From Caballeronia sp. dw_19 (GTDB lineage Bacteria; Pseudomonadota; Gammaproteobacteria; Burkholderiales; Burkholderiaceae), in the NCBI RefSeq assembly GCF_018449515.1, contig NZ_JAAVUQ010000027.1:44045-108044 (forward strand): a DNA stretch of 64,000 nucleotides, written 5' to 3'. Positions 8,983 to 18,266 of the stretch are shown one piece after another; within the stretch, counting starts at the first letter, position 1; each line of letters begins with the position of its first letter. The notes beneath the pieces are model-generated. The model was given only the letters and a program-made list of their open reading frames with translations, was not told where the DNA came from and made no database searches. The translations under genes were made by a program, and so were the position numbers.

Positions 8983-9752
8983 TACCACACCTTCCACGGC
9001 GCACGGCCGGTTTGCCAGAGTTCTTCCAGGTGCGTCTTGTCGCGCAGTGTGTCCATGGGTTGCCAGAAGCCTTCGTGTTCGAAGGCTGAAAGCTGGCCGC
9101 CTTCCGCAAGTTTCTCGAGCGGTTCGCGTTCCCAGATGCAGTCGTCGTCCGGAATCAGGTCGATTACCTTCGGCGACAGCACGAAGAAGCCGCCGTTGAT
9201 CATGCCGCCGTCGCCTTTCGGCTTTTCCTTGAACGAGAGTACTTTGTTGTCGTGCAGGTCCAACGCGCCGAAGCGTCCAGGCGGGAAGGTGGCGGAGAGG
9301 GTGGCGAGCGTGCCTTGCTGCTTGTGGAACTCGATCAGCGACGCAATGTTGATATTGCTCACGCCGTCGCCGTAGGTGAAGCAGAACGCTTCCTCGTCTT
9401 TCACGAAATCCTTGACGCGGCGCAGCCGTCCGCCGGTCATCGTGGACTCGCCCGTGTCCACCAGGGTTACCTTCCATGGCTCGGCGTATTGCTGATGCAC
9501 CTGCATCTCGTTCGTACGCATATCGAACGTTACGTCAGACGTGTGAAGGAAGTAGTTGGCGAAATATTCCTTGATCACGTAGCCCTTGTAGCCGCAGCAG
9601 ATCACGAAGTCGTTCACGCCGTAGGCCGAATAGATCTTCATGATGTGCCAGAGAATCGGCTTTCCACCAACTTCGATCATTGGCTTCGGACGATTGACGG
9701 TGTCCTCGGAAATCCGGGTTCCAAGTCCACCTGCAAGAATTACAGCTTTCAT
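8982..9752 (-). CDS. rfbF: Glucose-1-phosphate cytidylyltransferase
   Basis: The 256-residue nucleotidyltransferase makes CDP-glucose from glucose 1-phosphate and CTP. The signature LAGGLGTRISEDT lies at residues 6-18 with RPKPMIEVGGKPILWH just after. VDTGESTMTGGRLRRV near residue 110 is typical of RfbF/DdhA. It is the first gene of an eight-gene minus-strand operon with overlaps or gaps of 10 bases or less throughout. A candidate promoter lies about 175 bases upstream (9926-9954). The committed use of CDP-glucose marks the operon as a 3,6-dideoxyhexose-type pathway. Confidence 0.95.
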   Translation of the reverse strand: MKAVILAGGLGTRISEDTVNRPKPMIEVGGKPILWHIMKIYSAYGVNDFVICCGYKGYVIKEYFANYFLHTSDVTFDMRTNEMQVHQQYAEPWKVTLVDTGESTMTGGRLRRVKDFVKDEEAFCFTYGDGVSNINIASLIEFHKQQGTLATLSATFPPGRFGALDLHDNKVLSFKEKPKGDGGMINGGFFVLSPKVIDLIPDDDCIWEREPLEKLAEGGQLSAFEHEGFWQPMDTLRDKTHLEELWQTGRAPWKVW

Positions 9753-9925
9753 TGAAATCCTGTTGAGTGCAGTGATTAATTAGCAACGATCAGTCAGGCC
9801 GCCGCGGGTATTGGGGAACGTCGCGCCCTAGGCTTCCATGTATTGGATTGGAAGCAATGGAACGCGCGTCTATGCGTCATCCACCGCATGGACGGATTCA
9901 GTAAGCTGTCAAAAGGAATTGGCGC

Positions 9926-9954
9926 ATTATAGTGCACGGTTTTAGCGATGACGA
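9926..9954 (-). promoter_or_regulatory. Candidate sigma-70 promoter of the rfbF operon
   Basis: On the minus strand a perfect -10 TATAAT (9931-9926) stands 17 bases after a TCGTCA hexamer (9954-9949), which matches the -35 consensus at four of six positions. The -10 sits in GTGCACTATAATGCGCC. A 17-base sequence differing at only three positions lies upstream of the minus-strand gene at 22972 (23105-23117 region). The predicted leader before rfbF is about 170 bases. Confidence 0.5.
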
Positions 9955-9991
9955 TGGCGCGGGCAATTTCCCGGGCCTGCGCGGCGCGCGC

Positions 9992-11128
9992 TCAGCGCCG
10001 CTGGCGAACGGATATCGAGCTGCTGGAGTCGACCAGCCGCCTGTATAAATCCACATAGGCATCGACCATCTTCCCGGCTGTGAACTTCTCTTCGAAGCGT
10101 CCCCGAGCCTTCAGGCCCAGTTCTGCTGCCAGAACGTCGTCCTCCCAGAGCTTGCCCATGGCCTCCCGGAGCGCCCCCGCATCACTCGCCGGCACCACCA
10201 ACCCCGTCTCCCCATCCACGTTCACATACGACGTCCCGGTCCCAATCTCCGTCGATATCATCGCCTTCCCGAACATCGCCGCTTCCAGCAACGAGATCCC
10301 GAACGCCTCCGAGCGCAAATGCGACGGAAACGTCAGCGCGTGACACAGCGTGAGCAGGGCGATTTTATCGTCGTCACCCACCGGCCCGACGAAATCCACG
10401 TTGTTCAGCTTCAACCGCTCCGCCTGCGCCCGCAGTTCCCGCTCGACCGGCCCTGACCCGACGATCACGACCCGGAAATCCGTTCCCGGCAACGCATCGA
10501 GCAGCACGTGCAGACCCTTGTAATACCGCAGATTGCCGACGAACAGAAAAAACTTGGGCCCGGCGCGCTCACGCCAGTACCGCAACTTCTCGGCAGACGG
10601 CGCCGCATACGACGTCTCGTCCAGCCCGATCGGAATCACCTCGACCTTGTCGCGATATCGCTGCAATACGTCGCTCGTCGCCAGATAGTTAGGCGACGTC
10701 GCGACGATCTTGTCCACGCTCGCCAGGAACCTGTCCCGCAGCGGCTTGTAAAACTGCAGCAACACCTTCTGCCGCACGATGTCCGAGTGATACGTCACGA
10801 TCGACGGCTTATGCACGCGCGAAGCGAAGTGGACGACATCGGCGAACGGCCAGGGGAAGTGGTAATGGATCACGTCGGCGTGTTCAGCCAGGTCGCGAAA
10901 ACGCCGGAACGCCGCGAGCGAGAACGCCGACGAAGCAATCTCGACATCGAGCTTTGCGCGATGGTGCAGGTGATCACCGAAGTCGACGGTGCTTGTGTCC
11001 TTGGACACGGTCAACACTTCGCTCGTCACGCCGCGTTTCGCGGCGCCCGAGCAAATCTGGCCAATGAGTTCTTCGACGCCGCCCATCGAATCAGGCTTGT
11101 AGGTCTTATAGAAGTGTAAAACGCGCAT
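9992..11128 (-). CDS. Glycosyltransferase family 4
   Basis: The 378-residue GT-B enzyme is a retaining, GT4-like transferase. It opens with MRVLHFYKTYKPDSMGGVEE, the usual glycine-rich acceptor-side loop. Its C-terminal donor-binding motif SEAFGISLLEAAMFGKAMIS, near residues 275-295, holds the E-x7-E pair. I chose the ATG at 11128 because the 24 codons before it (rich in Arg and Cys) lack family character. The gene ends in a GC-rich stretch before the rfbF promoter and lies 122 bases after manC. Its product probably adds a sugar in an O-antigen or exopolysaccharide unit, perhaps from GDP-mannose. The specificity is unknown. Confidence 0.85.
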   Translation of the reverse strand: MRVLHFYKTYKPDSMGGVEELIGQICSGAAKRGVTSEVLTVSKDTSTVDFGDHLHHRAKLDVEIASSAFSLAAFRRFRDLAEHADVIHYHFPWPFADVVHFASRVHKPSIVTYHSDIVRQKVLLQFYKPLRDRFLASVDKIVATSPNYLATSDVLQRYRDKVEVIPIGLDETSYAAPSAEKLRYWRERAGPKFFLFVGNLRYYKGLHVLLDALPGTDFRVVIVGSGPVERELRAQAERLKLNNVDFVGPVGDDDKIALLTLCHALTFPSHLRSEAFGISLLEAAMFGKAMISTEIGTGTSYVNVDGETGLVVPASDAGALREAMGKLWEDDVLAAELGLKARGRFEEKFTAGKMVDAYVDLYRRLVDSSSSISVRQRR

Positions 11129-11250
11129 AGATCCCGCTGAGGGGTGCCGGCGGTGTGTCCACCGGCGATAAAGCGAGCAAGGCGCCCGCCGCGCAAACAA
11201 TCTTCATGAGGCGGCGGTGCTAAAGATGCTACAGATACAGACGAAGACGA

Positions 11251-12702
11251 TCAGGCCGGCACGCGCCCATAAACGTCCTCGAAGCGGACGATATCGTCTT
11301 CACCCAGGTACTCGCCGCATTGCACCTCGATCAGGACGAGATCCATCACGCCCGGATTGATGAGCCGATGCTTGTGGCCAGCGGGAATATAGGTGGACTC
11401 GTTCGGCTGCAACGAGATGATCTGCTCGCCATTGACAATGTCGGCGCAACCGCTCACGACAATCCAATGTTCGCTGCGGTGATGGTGCATCTGCAACGAA
11501 AGCTGCGCGTTCGGCTTCACCACAATGCGCTTCATCTTGAAGCGATCGCCCTCTTCGAGCACGGTGTAAGTGCCCCACGGGCGATGCACCGTTCGGTGGA
11601 GCCTGTAGGCATCGTGATTGACCTTCTTGAGCTTGGCGACGATCTGCTTCACGTCCTGCGCCCGCTCACGCGATGCAATCAGCAGCGCGTCAGCGGTATC
11701 CACCACGATCAGGTCTTGCACGCCCACCGCACCAATCATGCGGCCGTCTTCGCTGCGGATAAAGCAGTTGTCGACTTCGTACAGCTCGGCCTCGCCATGA
11801 ATGCGGTTGCCGCGTGCGTCGGGCGCGGTGAGTTCGCTGATGGACAGCCATGAGCCAATGTCGCTCCAGCCCATCTCGCACGGCACCACGTTGACGTTGT
11901 CCGAGCGTTCCATCACGGCATAGTCGATGGAAATGTCTTCCGCACGGGCGAATTGCGCGCCATCGAGCTCGACGGTGTAACCCTCCTTCGAGGTACTACG
12001 TTTCGCATCGCTAACAGCAGCAATAGCCGGTTCGAGTACCGTGGGCGCATGTTTCTCGAGTTCCGCGAGCATGGTCTCGGCGGTGAAGCAGAACATGCCA
12101 GCATTCCAGAGATGCCGGCCGTCGGCAACGAGTTCTTCGGCCACCGACAACTGCGGCTTTTCGACGAACCGCACGACCTTGTGCACGGCGTCCGCGCCTG
12201 GCAGTGGCTTGGCTTCGAATTCAATGTATCCATAGCCCGTTTCCGGCTTGGTCGGGCGGATGCCGAACGTGACAATCCGGCCTTCCTGCGCCGCGCGTGC
12301 CGCGTGCTGGACGGCGGCGCCGAACGCCACTTCGTCTTCCACGAGCTGGTCCGCGGGCATCACGAGCATGATCGCGTCCGCGCCATGCTGCTGGCGCACG
12401 ACTTCCGCCGCCACGCCAATGGCCGCCGCCGTATTGCGCGCGGACGGTTCCAGGATGAAGCCAAGCTGGCTGACGTCCGAGTCGGCTTCAACGCACTCGT
12501 CTTTCGTCAGGAAATACGTCTCGCGATTCGTAACGATCACCACTTCATTGGCGCTCGCCACATGCGATGCACGCAGAAACGTCTTTTGCAGCAGGCTCTG
12601 CCCATCGGCCAGTTTCAACAGCGGCTTAGGGAAGGCTTCGCGGGACACCGGCCACAGGCGGGTGCCCGCGCCCCCACAAATAATGACGGGAATGATGTTC
12701 AT
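11251..12702 (-). CDS. manC: Mannose-1-phosphate guanylyltransferase / mannose-6-phosphate isomerase
   Basis: The 483-residue bifunctional type II PMI/GMP makes GDP-mannose. The N-terminal nucleotidyltransferase has PVIICGGAGTRLWPVSREAFPK at the start (residues 5-26, with GGAGTRLWP as signature) and FVEKP near 170. The C-terminal cupin has HRPWGTY and LQMHHHRSEHW near 400-415. It is a paralogue of bceA at 42550. Its product would feed mannose or a 6-deoxymannose into the left-hand clusters. It is the first gene of a minus-strand pair with the GT4 gene. A TAAAAT -10 element lies about 43 bases upstream. Confidence 0.95.
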   Translation of the reverse strand: MNIIPVIICGGAGTRLWPVSREAFPKPLLKLADGQSLLQKTFLRASHVASANEVVIVTNRETYFLTKDECVEADSDVSQLGFILEPSARNTAAAIGVAAEVVRQQHGADAIMLVMPADQLVEDEVAFGAAVQHAARAAQEGRIVTFGIRPTKPETGYGYIEFEAKPLPGADAVHKVVRFVEKPQLSVAEELVADGRHLWNAGMFCFTAETMLAELEKHAPTVLEPAIAAVSDAKRSTSKEGYTVELDGAQFARAEDISIDYAVMERSDNVNVVPCEMGWSDIGSWLSISELTAPDARGNRIHGEAELYEVDNCFIRSEDGRMIGAVGVQDLIVVDTADALLIASRERAQDVKQIVAKLKKVNHDAYRLHRTVHRPWGTYTVLEEGDRFKMKRIVVKPNAQLSLQMHHHRSEHWIVVSGCADIVNGEQIISLQPNESTYIPAGHKHRLINPGVMDLVLIEVQCGEYLGEDDIVRFEDVYGRVPA

Positions 12703-13237
12703 TGAACGGCTCGAAAATAGCTGAATAGGGGCAGCGAAGGGGCGATTTTAGCGGATTTCGAGTGGCCGGTGCCCCGTTTCGGAACATCTCGTTACTGATG
12801 TTGCAGCAATTGAGCCCGCTTCGGCTCGCCTCGCGGCGAGGGTTTTGTTATCGTATGCGGGTGACTTCTATCGCTTGCTGCATAAGGTTCGCGAAGAGCC
12901 GGTGTGTTAAATTCCGAGGTTGCGTCCGGGGTACGAAAAGCACGCCTAGCCGCTGCGGAGACTGGGTCTCCGGCAGGAAAATCTGTCCAATCGATCAGGA
13001 AAATAGGATAGATGCTTCTATTACGTCCATGTCATCAGGACAGGCGTGGCGCCCGTTTGGTGGACATGAGCACAGCCATGAAGTGGGGGCTATTTGCGAC
13101 CGTGCCCCAAACGGCTTTCATCCCGGCGGCAAGAGCTTGAACATTTCGCATGCAATGGTCGATGACGGGCTAAACCGCCATCGCAGACCTCCTTTTGCTT
13201 TTTTTGTTTGTTCACTACGCCAACTAAACGCTAACGC
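12703..13237. other. Divergent intergenic region, manC / GT4 operon
   Basis: No gene is seen in these 535 bases. A minus-strand -10 candidate TAAAAT (12750-12745), with no convincing -35, sits about 35 bases before the expected manC leader start. A 6-bp hairpin CTCGCC-TCGC-GGCGAG (12825-12840) is followed on the plus strand by GGTTTTG, so it could be a weak terminator of a lost gene or a leader structure. The stretch must also hold the promoter of the plus-strand operon starting at 13238. I could not pick one with confidence. Confidence 0.45.
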
Positions 13238-14422
13238 ATGAAACTGCTTTTCGATCTCAACTCACTTCGTCCACCGAGGAGCGGCGTTGGCTATTACACG
13301 CAGCATCTACTGGAAGGATTGCGCGATGAGCCGGATGTGCAGGGGCTGGCGGGCTGGGTGGGCGCGGAGCGTTTCGAAGGCGAGCGCTTGCTTGCGCTGA
13401 TCAATCAACGCGTGCCGTTGCGCAAGGGCGTGCAGTTCAGCGAGGGGTTGGCGGCGAAGGTGCTGCAGAAGGCGCGCAGCCTGCCCGGTTTGTATCGCGG
13501 AAGGACCGTCGTGCGGGCGATCAAGTCGCGTGAAGTGCGCGATGATTTTGCGCGGCGCGGCTATGTTTATCACGAGACCAACTTCGTGGCCTCGCGGTAC
13601 AAAGGCCCGACGGTGGTGACCATTCACGATCTGTCGCATCGGCGGCATCCGGAGTTTCATCCGCGCGTGGCGGTGGAATATCTGGACCGCGAATTGCCAA
13701 AGACCCTGCGGCAAGCGCAGGTCGTGATTGCGGACAGTCACTACACGGCCAACGATATCGTCGATATCTACGGCGTACCCGAATCGAAGATCGTCACCAT
13801 CCATCTAGGCGTTGAAGCGGCGTTTCAGCCGTATTCGGCGGAATCATGCGCCGAGACCCTCGCCGATCTCGGCCTGAAGCATCGCGGATTCGTGCTGTCC
13901 GTCTGCACGCTACAGCCGCGCAAGAATCTGCAGCGGCTGGTTGAAGCGTTCGCACGGCTGCCCGCCGAGATGCGCAGCGCTTTTCCCCTCGTGCTGATCG
14001 GTGCGGACGGGTGGAAGAATTCCGCGCTGATGCGTGTAATCGAACCGCTCGCGCGTGATGGCCAGATCGTAGTGCCCGGCTATATACCGCGGGAAAACTT
14101 ACTGAAGCTGTATGCGTCGGCGGCATTATTTGCCTATCCGTCATTATTCGAAGGATTCGGCTTGCCCGTCGCCGAAGCCATGGCGAGCGGCGTGGCCGTG
14201 CTGACGTCGAACCTGACTTCGTTGCCGGAAGTGTCGGCCGGGGCGGCGTGGGAGGTGGACCCGTATTCCATCGATGACATCGCGGCCGGCATGGAGCGCC
14301 TGCTCGGCGATCCGGCTCTGCGCGACGCGCTCATTGCCAAGGGTTTGCTACGCGCCGCCGAGCTGACTTGGGACGCGACCGTCGCTCAGACGTGCGCGGT
14401 GTATCGCGGATTGTCGGCATGA
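13238..14422 (+). CDS. Glycosyltransferase family 4
   Basis: The 394-residue GT4-type enzyme shows LNSLRPPRSGVGYYTQHLLE at residues 7-26, FVLSVCTLQPRKNLQRLVEA near 218-237, and YPSLFEGFGLPVAEAMASGV near 305-324 with the E-x7-E donor motif. It resembles the mannosyl/rhamnosyltransferases of O-antigen clusters. It opens a plus-strand operon with the SDR, wbpL and wbpM. The first steps of an O unit on QuiNAc or FucNAc are its likely context. Specificity cannot be told. Confidence 0.88.
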   Translation: MKLLFDLNSLRPPRSGVGYYTQHLLEGLRDEPDVQGLAGWVGAERFEGERLLALINQRVPLRKGVQFSEGLAAKVLQKARSLPGLYRGRTVVRAIKSREVRDDFARRGYVYHETNFVASRYKGPTVVTIHDLSHRRHPEFHPRVAVEYLDRELPKTLRQAQVVIADSHYTANDIVDIYGVPESKIVTIHLGVEAAFQPYSAESCAETLADLGLKHRGFVLSVCTLQPRKNLQRLVEAFARLPAEMRSAFPLVLIGADGWKNSALMRVIEPLARDGQIVVPGYIPRENLLKLYASAALFAYPSLFEGFGLPVAEAMASGVAVLTSNLTSLPEVSAGAAWEVDPYSIDDIAAGMERLLGDPALRDALIAKGLLRAAELTWDATVAQTCAVYRGLSA

Positions 14423-14441
14423 AGCTGGGGAGATCGCTGGC

Positions 14442-15386
14442 ATGCGAGTAATCGTCACAGGGGCTAACGGCTTTGTGGGTCGCGCGACCTGCGCGGCGCT
14501 CTGCGACGCGGGTCATCACGTGATCGCGCTTGTGCGCCGGCCGGGCGGCTGCGAGCCGCGCGTACACGAACAAGTAATCGCCGACGATAACTTCGCGAGT
14601 CTCGCTGCTTTGCCTGCTGCCGACGTACTCATTCATCTTGCCGCGCGCGTCCACGTGATGAAGGACAGCGCCGGCGACCCGCTCGGCGAATATCGCGCGG
14701 TCAATGTTGAGGGCTCGCTGAACGTGGCGCGCGCGGCGTTGCGGGTGGGCGTAAAGCGGCTGGTTTATATAAGCAGCATCAAGGCGTTGGGTGAGGGCGA
14801 GCCGGGCCGGCCATGGCGTGAGGATGATCAGCCGACGCCCGCAGATCCCTACGGCATCACGAAGCTCGAAGCGGAACAGGCGCTTGCAGGCTTCGGCCGC
14901 GAGCATGGAATGGAGGTCGTCGTGCTGCGCCCGCCGCTGGTTTATGGGCCGGGAGTACGGGCTAACTTCGAACAATTGATGCGAGCGGTGGAGCGAGGCA
15001 TCCCGTTGCCGCTCGGTGCAATCGATGCCCGCCGCAGCATGGTCTACGTGGGCAATCTCGCCGATGCCATCCGTTTCGTGGCGACCCGTTCCGAGCCAAC
15101 TGACGGCGTGTTCCACGTGACAGACGGCGACGATCTCAGCGTCGCGCAGATGATCCGGACACTGGCCCACGCCTTTGACAAACCCGCGCGCTTGCTGCCG
15201 GTACCCGCTTCATGGTTGCGCGCAGCGGGCGCGCTGACGGGGCGCACGGCCCAGGTCGACCGCCTGACAAGCCCGCTGCGCATGGACAGCACGCGCCTGC
15301 GGACTGACCTCGGGTGGACGCCGTCCACAACGGTGGCTGAAGGCGTCGCCCGGACGGTGCGTGCATTCCAGGAGGCGCGCCGATGA
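14442..15386 (+). CDS. UDP-4-keto-6-deoxy-sugar reductase / epimerase (WbpV- or WbpK-like SDR)
   Basis: The 314-residue extended SDR begins with VIVTGANGFVGRATCAAL. It has YISSIKALGE near residue 107 and DPYGITKLEAEQAL near 131-144, giving the YxxxK pair. The family includes WbpV and WbpK, which reduce the WbpM product to UDP-D-QuiNAc or UDP-D-FucNAc. Its place 19 bases after the GT4 gene and overlapping wbpL by 4 supports that role. It supplies the sugar that WbpL would put on undecaprenyl phosphate. Which epimer is made cannot be read here. Confidence 0.85.
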   Translation: MRVIVTGANGFVGRATCAALCDAGHHVIALVRRPGGCEPRVHEQVIADDNFASLAALPAADVLIHLAARVHVMKDSAGDPLGEYRAVNVEGSLNVARAALRVGVKRLVYISSIKALGEGEPGRPWREDDQPTPADPYGITKLEAEQALAGFGREHGMEVVVLRPPLVYGPGVRANFEQLMRAVERGIPLPLGAIDARRSMVYVGNLADAIRFVATRSEPTDGVFHVTDGDDLSVAQMIRTLAHAFDKPARLLPVPASWLRAAGALTGRTAQVDRLTSPLRMDSTRLRTDLGWTPSTTVAEGVARTVRAFQEARR

Positions 15387-16405
15387 CGTCGCTGATGTTA
15401 ATGCCAATGCCCATGCTCTTGTTCTTCACGGCTGGAATCGCCTGCGTGGTGTGCGCGGCGATTTTGCTCCTGCTATTGCGTACGGGCTGGGCTTGGGATA
15501 TTGCTGTCGATATCCCGAATCACCGGTCGCTGCATGTGCGTCCGGTGCCGCGTGTGGGCGGCTGGGGCGTCATGCCGGCCATGCTGCTCGCCGTTGCATT
15601 GTGCGCGCCATCCTTTGGCTGGATTGCGCTCGGGGCGTTGCTGCTGGCCATAGTGTCCCAGATCGACGATCGGCGGGGCTTGCCGGCTCGCGTGCGCTTC
15701 GCCGCGCATCTGATCGTGGTGGCCGGGGCCATTGCGTGGAGCTCCGTGAGCATTACCTGGTGGCTTGCGCTGCTTGCCGTGGTCGCGCTTGTCTGGGTGG
15801 TCAATCTTTACAATTTCATGGACGGTTCCGACGGTCTTGCGGGCGGCATGGCGGTGTTTGGTTTCGGCTTTTACGTTGTTGCAGCGCTGGTTTTGCAGCC
15901 AGCGCTCGCAGTGACTGCGGCGGCGGTAGCCGGCGCAGCATTTGGCTTCTTGATTTTTAACCACCATCCGGCCAAGATATTCCTCGGCGATGCCGGTTCT
16001 ATCCCGCTTGGCTTCCTGGCTGGGGCGCTGGGCTTCTGGGGCTGGCAGCACGGGGTGTGGCCGATCTGCTTCCCTGCGCTGGTGTTTGCGCCTTTTGTCG
16101 CCGATGCCACCGTGACCCTGGCGCGCCGTCTCGCGCGGGGCGAAAAAGTATGGCTGGCGCATCGCGAGCATTATTATCAGCGTTTGGTGAGACTGACTGA
16201 AAGCCACGTCCGCGTGGCTGTGGCGTATTACTTGCTCATGTTGGGCAGCGGTTGCGTAGCGCTTTTAGCACTTCGCGTGCCGCTCACGGTCCAGTGGACC
16301 TTGTTCGGGGCGTGGTACGTTGTTCTGGCCTTGGTTGGCTGGCAGATCGACCGCCGTTGGCGGCAATTCATCCTCACTCAAGGTAACGATAACGATGCGA
16401 ATTAA
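15383..16405 (+). CDS. wbpL: Undecaprenyl-phosphate HexNAc-1-phosphate transferase (WbpL/WecA family)
   Basis: The 340-residue protein has about ten membrane helices and starts O-unit synthesis on undecaprenyl phosphate. Diagnostic loops are VVNLYNFMDGSDGLAGGMA near residues 138-156 (Mg-binding Asp pair), HHPAKIFLGDAGSIPLGFL near 194-212, and the cytoplasmic sugar-recognition motif AHREHYYQRLV near 256-266. It overlaps the SDR gene by 4 bases and wbpM by 11. With wbpM and the SDR it forms the complete QuiNAc/FucNAc priming module known from Pseudomonas. Confidence 0.93.
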   Translation: MTSLMLMPMPMLLFFTAGIACVVCAAILLLLLRTGWAWDIAVDIPNHRSLHVRPVPRVGGWGVMPAMLLAVALCAPSFGWIALGALLLAIVSQIDDRRGLPARVRFAAHLIVVAGAIAWSSVSITWWLALLAVVALVWVVNLYNFMDGSDGLAGGMAVFGFGFYVVAALVLQPALAVTAAAVAGAAFGFLIFNHHPAKIFLGDAGSIPLGFLAGALGFWGWQHGVWPICFPALVFAPFVADATVTLARRLARGEKVWLAHREHYYQRLVRLTESHVRVAVAYYLLMLGSGCVALLALRVPLTVQWTLFGAWYVVLALVGWQIDRRWRQFILTQGNDNDAN

Positions 16406-18266
16406 GCCTACGTGGCTCTCGATTGCAGCGTTCGGCTTCGACCTCGTGGCGGTCGCCGTGGCGTGGCTCGCCGCGTATGCGCTGCGTTTCAACGGCTCGG
16501 TTCCTGACGATTTCTGGCACGGCGGCATCAACGCGCTGGTGTGGGTCGTGGTGATCTACGGGCTGATGTTCCGTATCTTTGGGCTGTATCGCGGCATGTG
16601 GGTGTTTGCGAGCCTGCCTGACCTGATGCGCATTTCCAAGGCGGTCGCCAGCGGCGCGCTGATCGTGATGATCGGTGCGGCCATGCTCCAGCCTTCTCCC
16701 ATCATTCCCCGTTCTGTGTTGATCGTGTCGCCGTTGCTGCTGTTCATGGCGACGGGCGGATCGCGCGCGCTGTATCGTGCGATTAAAGAGTTTTATCTGT
16801 ACGGCGGCTTGATTGGCAAGGGCAAGCCGGTGATCGTGCTCGGCGCGGGTACGGCGGGCGCGAATCTCGTGCGCGAGTTGGCTCGTTCGAGCGAATGGCG
16901 TCTGGTCGGTCTGCTCGACGACGATCCCGCTAAACGTGGCCGTGAAATCCTGGGTCACAAGGTCTTGGGATCGATCAGCGAGCTGCCGCTTTGGGCGGAA
17001 CAGCTCAAGGCTGATACGGCGATCATCGCGATTCCGTCGGCATCGGTAGATGCACAACGGCGCGTGGCTACCATGTGCGTTCGCGCCGGCGTCAAGGCAA
17101 TGGTGCTGCCCGCGCTCACCGTGCTCACGCAAGGTCAGGCGTTCCTCTCACGGGTTCGCCAGATCGATCTGGAAGACTTGCTTGGCCGCGAGCCGGTGAA
17201 GATCGACATGCCGCACGTCGAAGCGTTGCTGCATGGTCGCGTGGTGATGGTTACGGGCGCAGGCGGTTCGATTGGTTCGGAGTTGTGCAGGCAGATCCTG
17301 CGCTTCTCGCCGGCGCAACTGGTGGCCTACGACCTGAGCGAATACGCGATGTATCTGCTCACCGAAGAATTGCATGAGCGGTTTCCGGATCTGTCGGTGA
17401 TCCCGGTGATTGGTGATGCGAAGGATTCGCTATTGCTCGATCAGACCATGTCGCGCTTCGCCCCGCATATCGTGTTTCACGCGGCTGCGTACAAGCACGT
17501 ACCGTTGATGGAAGAGCAGAACGCATGGGCAGCGGTGCGCAACAACGTGCTGGGCACGCTGCGCGTGGCGCGCGCGGCGATTCGTCATCAGGTGAGCCAT
17601 TTCGTGCTGATCTCCACCGATAAAGCCGTCAATCCGACCAACGTCATGGGTGCGAGCAAGCGCCTGGCCGAGATGGCGTGCCAGGCGTTGCAGCAGACCG
17701 CGCCGCGCACGCAGTTCGAGACGGTGAGATTTGGCAATGTGCTGGGCAGCGCGGGCAGCGTGATCCCGAAGTTCCAGCAGCAGATTGCAAAGGGCGGGCC
17801 GGTGACGGTGACGCATCCGGAGATTACGCGGTTCTTCATGACGATTCCCGAGGCCGCGCAACTGGTGTTGCAGGCATCGAGCATGGGCCGTGGTGGCGAG
17901 ATCTTTATCCTGGATATGGGTGAGCCGGTGAGGATCGTGGACCTGGCGCGCGATCTGATCCGTTTGTACGGATTCTCGGAGGAGCAAATCCGGATCGTGT
18001 TCACGGGCTTGCGGCCGGGCGAAAAGCTCTACGAAGAGTTACTTGCTGACGACGAAACGACCACGCGCACACCCCATCCGAAACTGCGGATCGCGCAGGC
18101 GCGCGAAGTGCCGAATCACTTCCTCGATGAATTGCTGCCGTGGCTGATGCAGCATCGCGTGCTAGCTGACGATGAAGTGCGGCGTGACCTGCGTCGCTGG
18201 GTGCCGGAATATCAGACGACCATGCCGCCTGCGTTGCAAAGCGTTCAGTCGGTTCGAAACGGTTGA
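16395..18266 (+). CDS. wbpM: UDP-GlcNAc 4,6-dehydratase (membrane-bound, WbpM/CapD type)
   Basis: The 623-residue protein has four N-terminal membrane helices (residues 8-115), a CoA/Rossmann-like domain starting VIVLGAGTAGANLV near 147, and a catalytic dehydratase domain starting VVMVTGAGGSIGSELC near 284. The active site is seen in LISTDKAVNPTNVMGASKR near 405-423. It makes UDP-4-keto-6-deoxy-GlcNAc. The start at 16395 is chosen because membrane helix 1 follows at once and AAGG lies just upstream. A partial, broken copy of its 3' half lies at 23818-24455. Confidence 0.96.
   Translation: MRIKPTWLSIAAFGFDLVAVAVAWLAAYALRFNGSVPDDFWHGGINALVWVVVIYGLMFRIFGLYRGMWVFASLPDLMRISKAVASGALIVMIGAAMLQPSPIIPRSVLIVSPLLLFMATGGSRALYRAIKEFYLYGGLIGKGKPVIVLGAGTAGANLVRELARSSEWRLVGLLDDDPAKRGREILGHKVLGSISELPLWAEQLKADTAIIAIPSASVDAQRRVATMCVRAGVKAMVLPALTVLTQGQAFLSRVRQIDLEDLLGREPVKIDMPHVEALLHGRVVMVTGAGGSIGSELCRQILRFSPAQLVAYDLSEYAMYLLTEELHERFPDLSVIPVIGDAKDSLLLDQTMSRFAPHIVFHAAAYKHVPLMEEQNAWAAVRNNVLGTLRVARAAIRHQVSHFVLISTDKAVNPTNVMGASKRLAEMACQALQQTAPRTQFETVRFGNVLGSAGSVIPKFQQQIAKGGPVTVTHPEITRFFMTIPEAAQLVLQASSMGRGGEIFILDMGEPVRIVDLARDLIRLYGFSEEQIRIVFTGLRPGEKLYEELLADDETTTRTPHPKLRIAQAREVPNHFLDELLPWLMQHRVLADDEVRRDLRRWVPEYQTTMPPALQSVQSVRNG

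Noticed and set aside
12825..12847. Hairpin followed by TTTT as a terminator
   Set aside because: No gene ends before it on the plus strand. It is kept only as a note in the intergenic entry.
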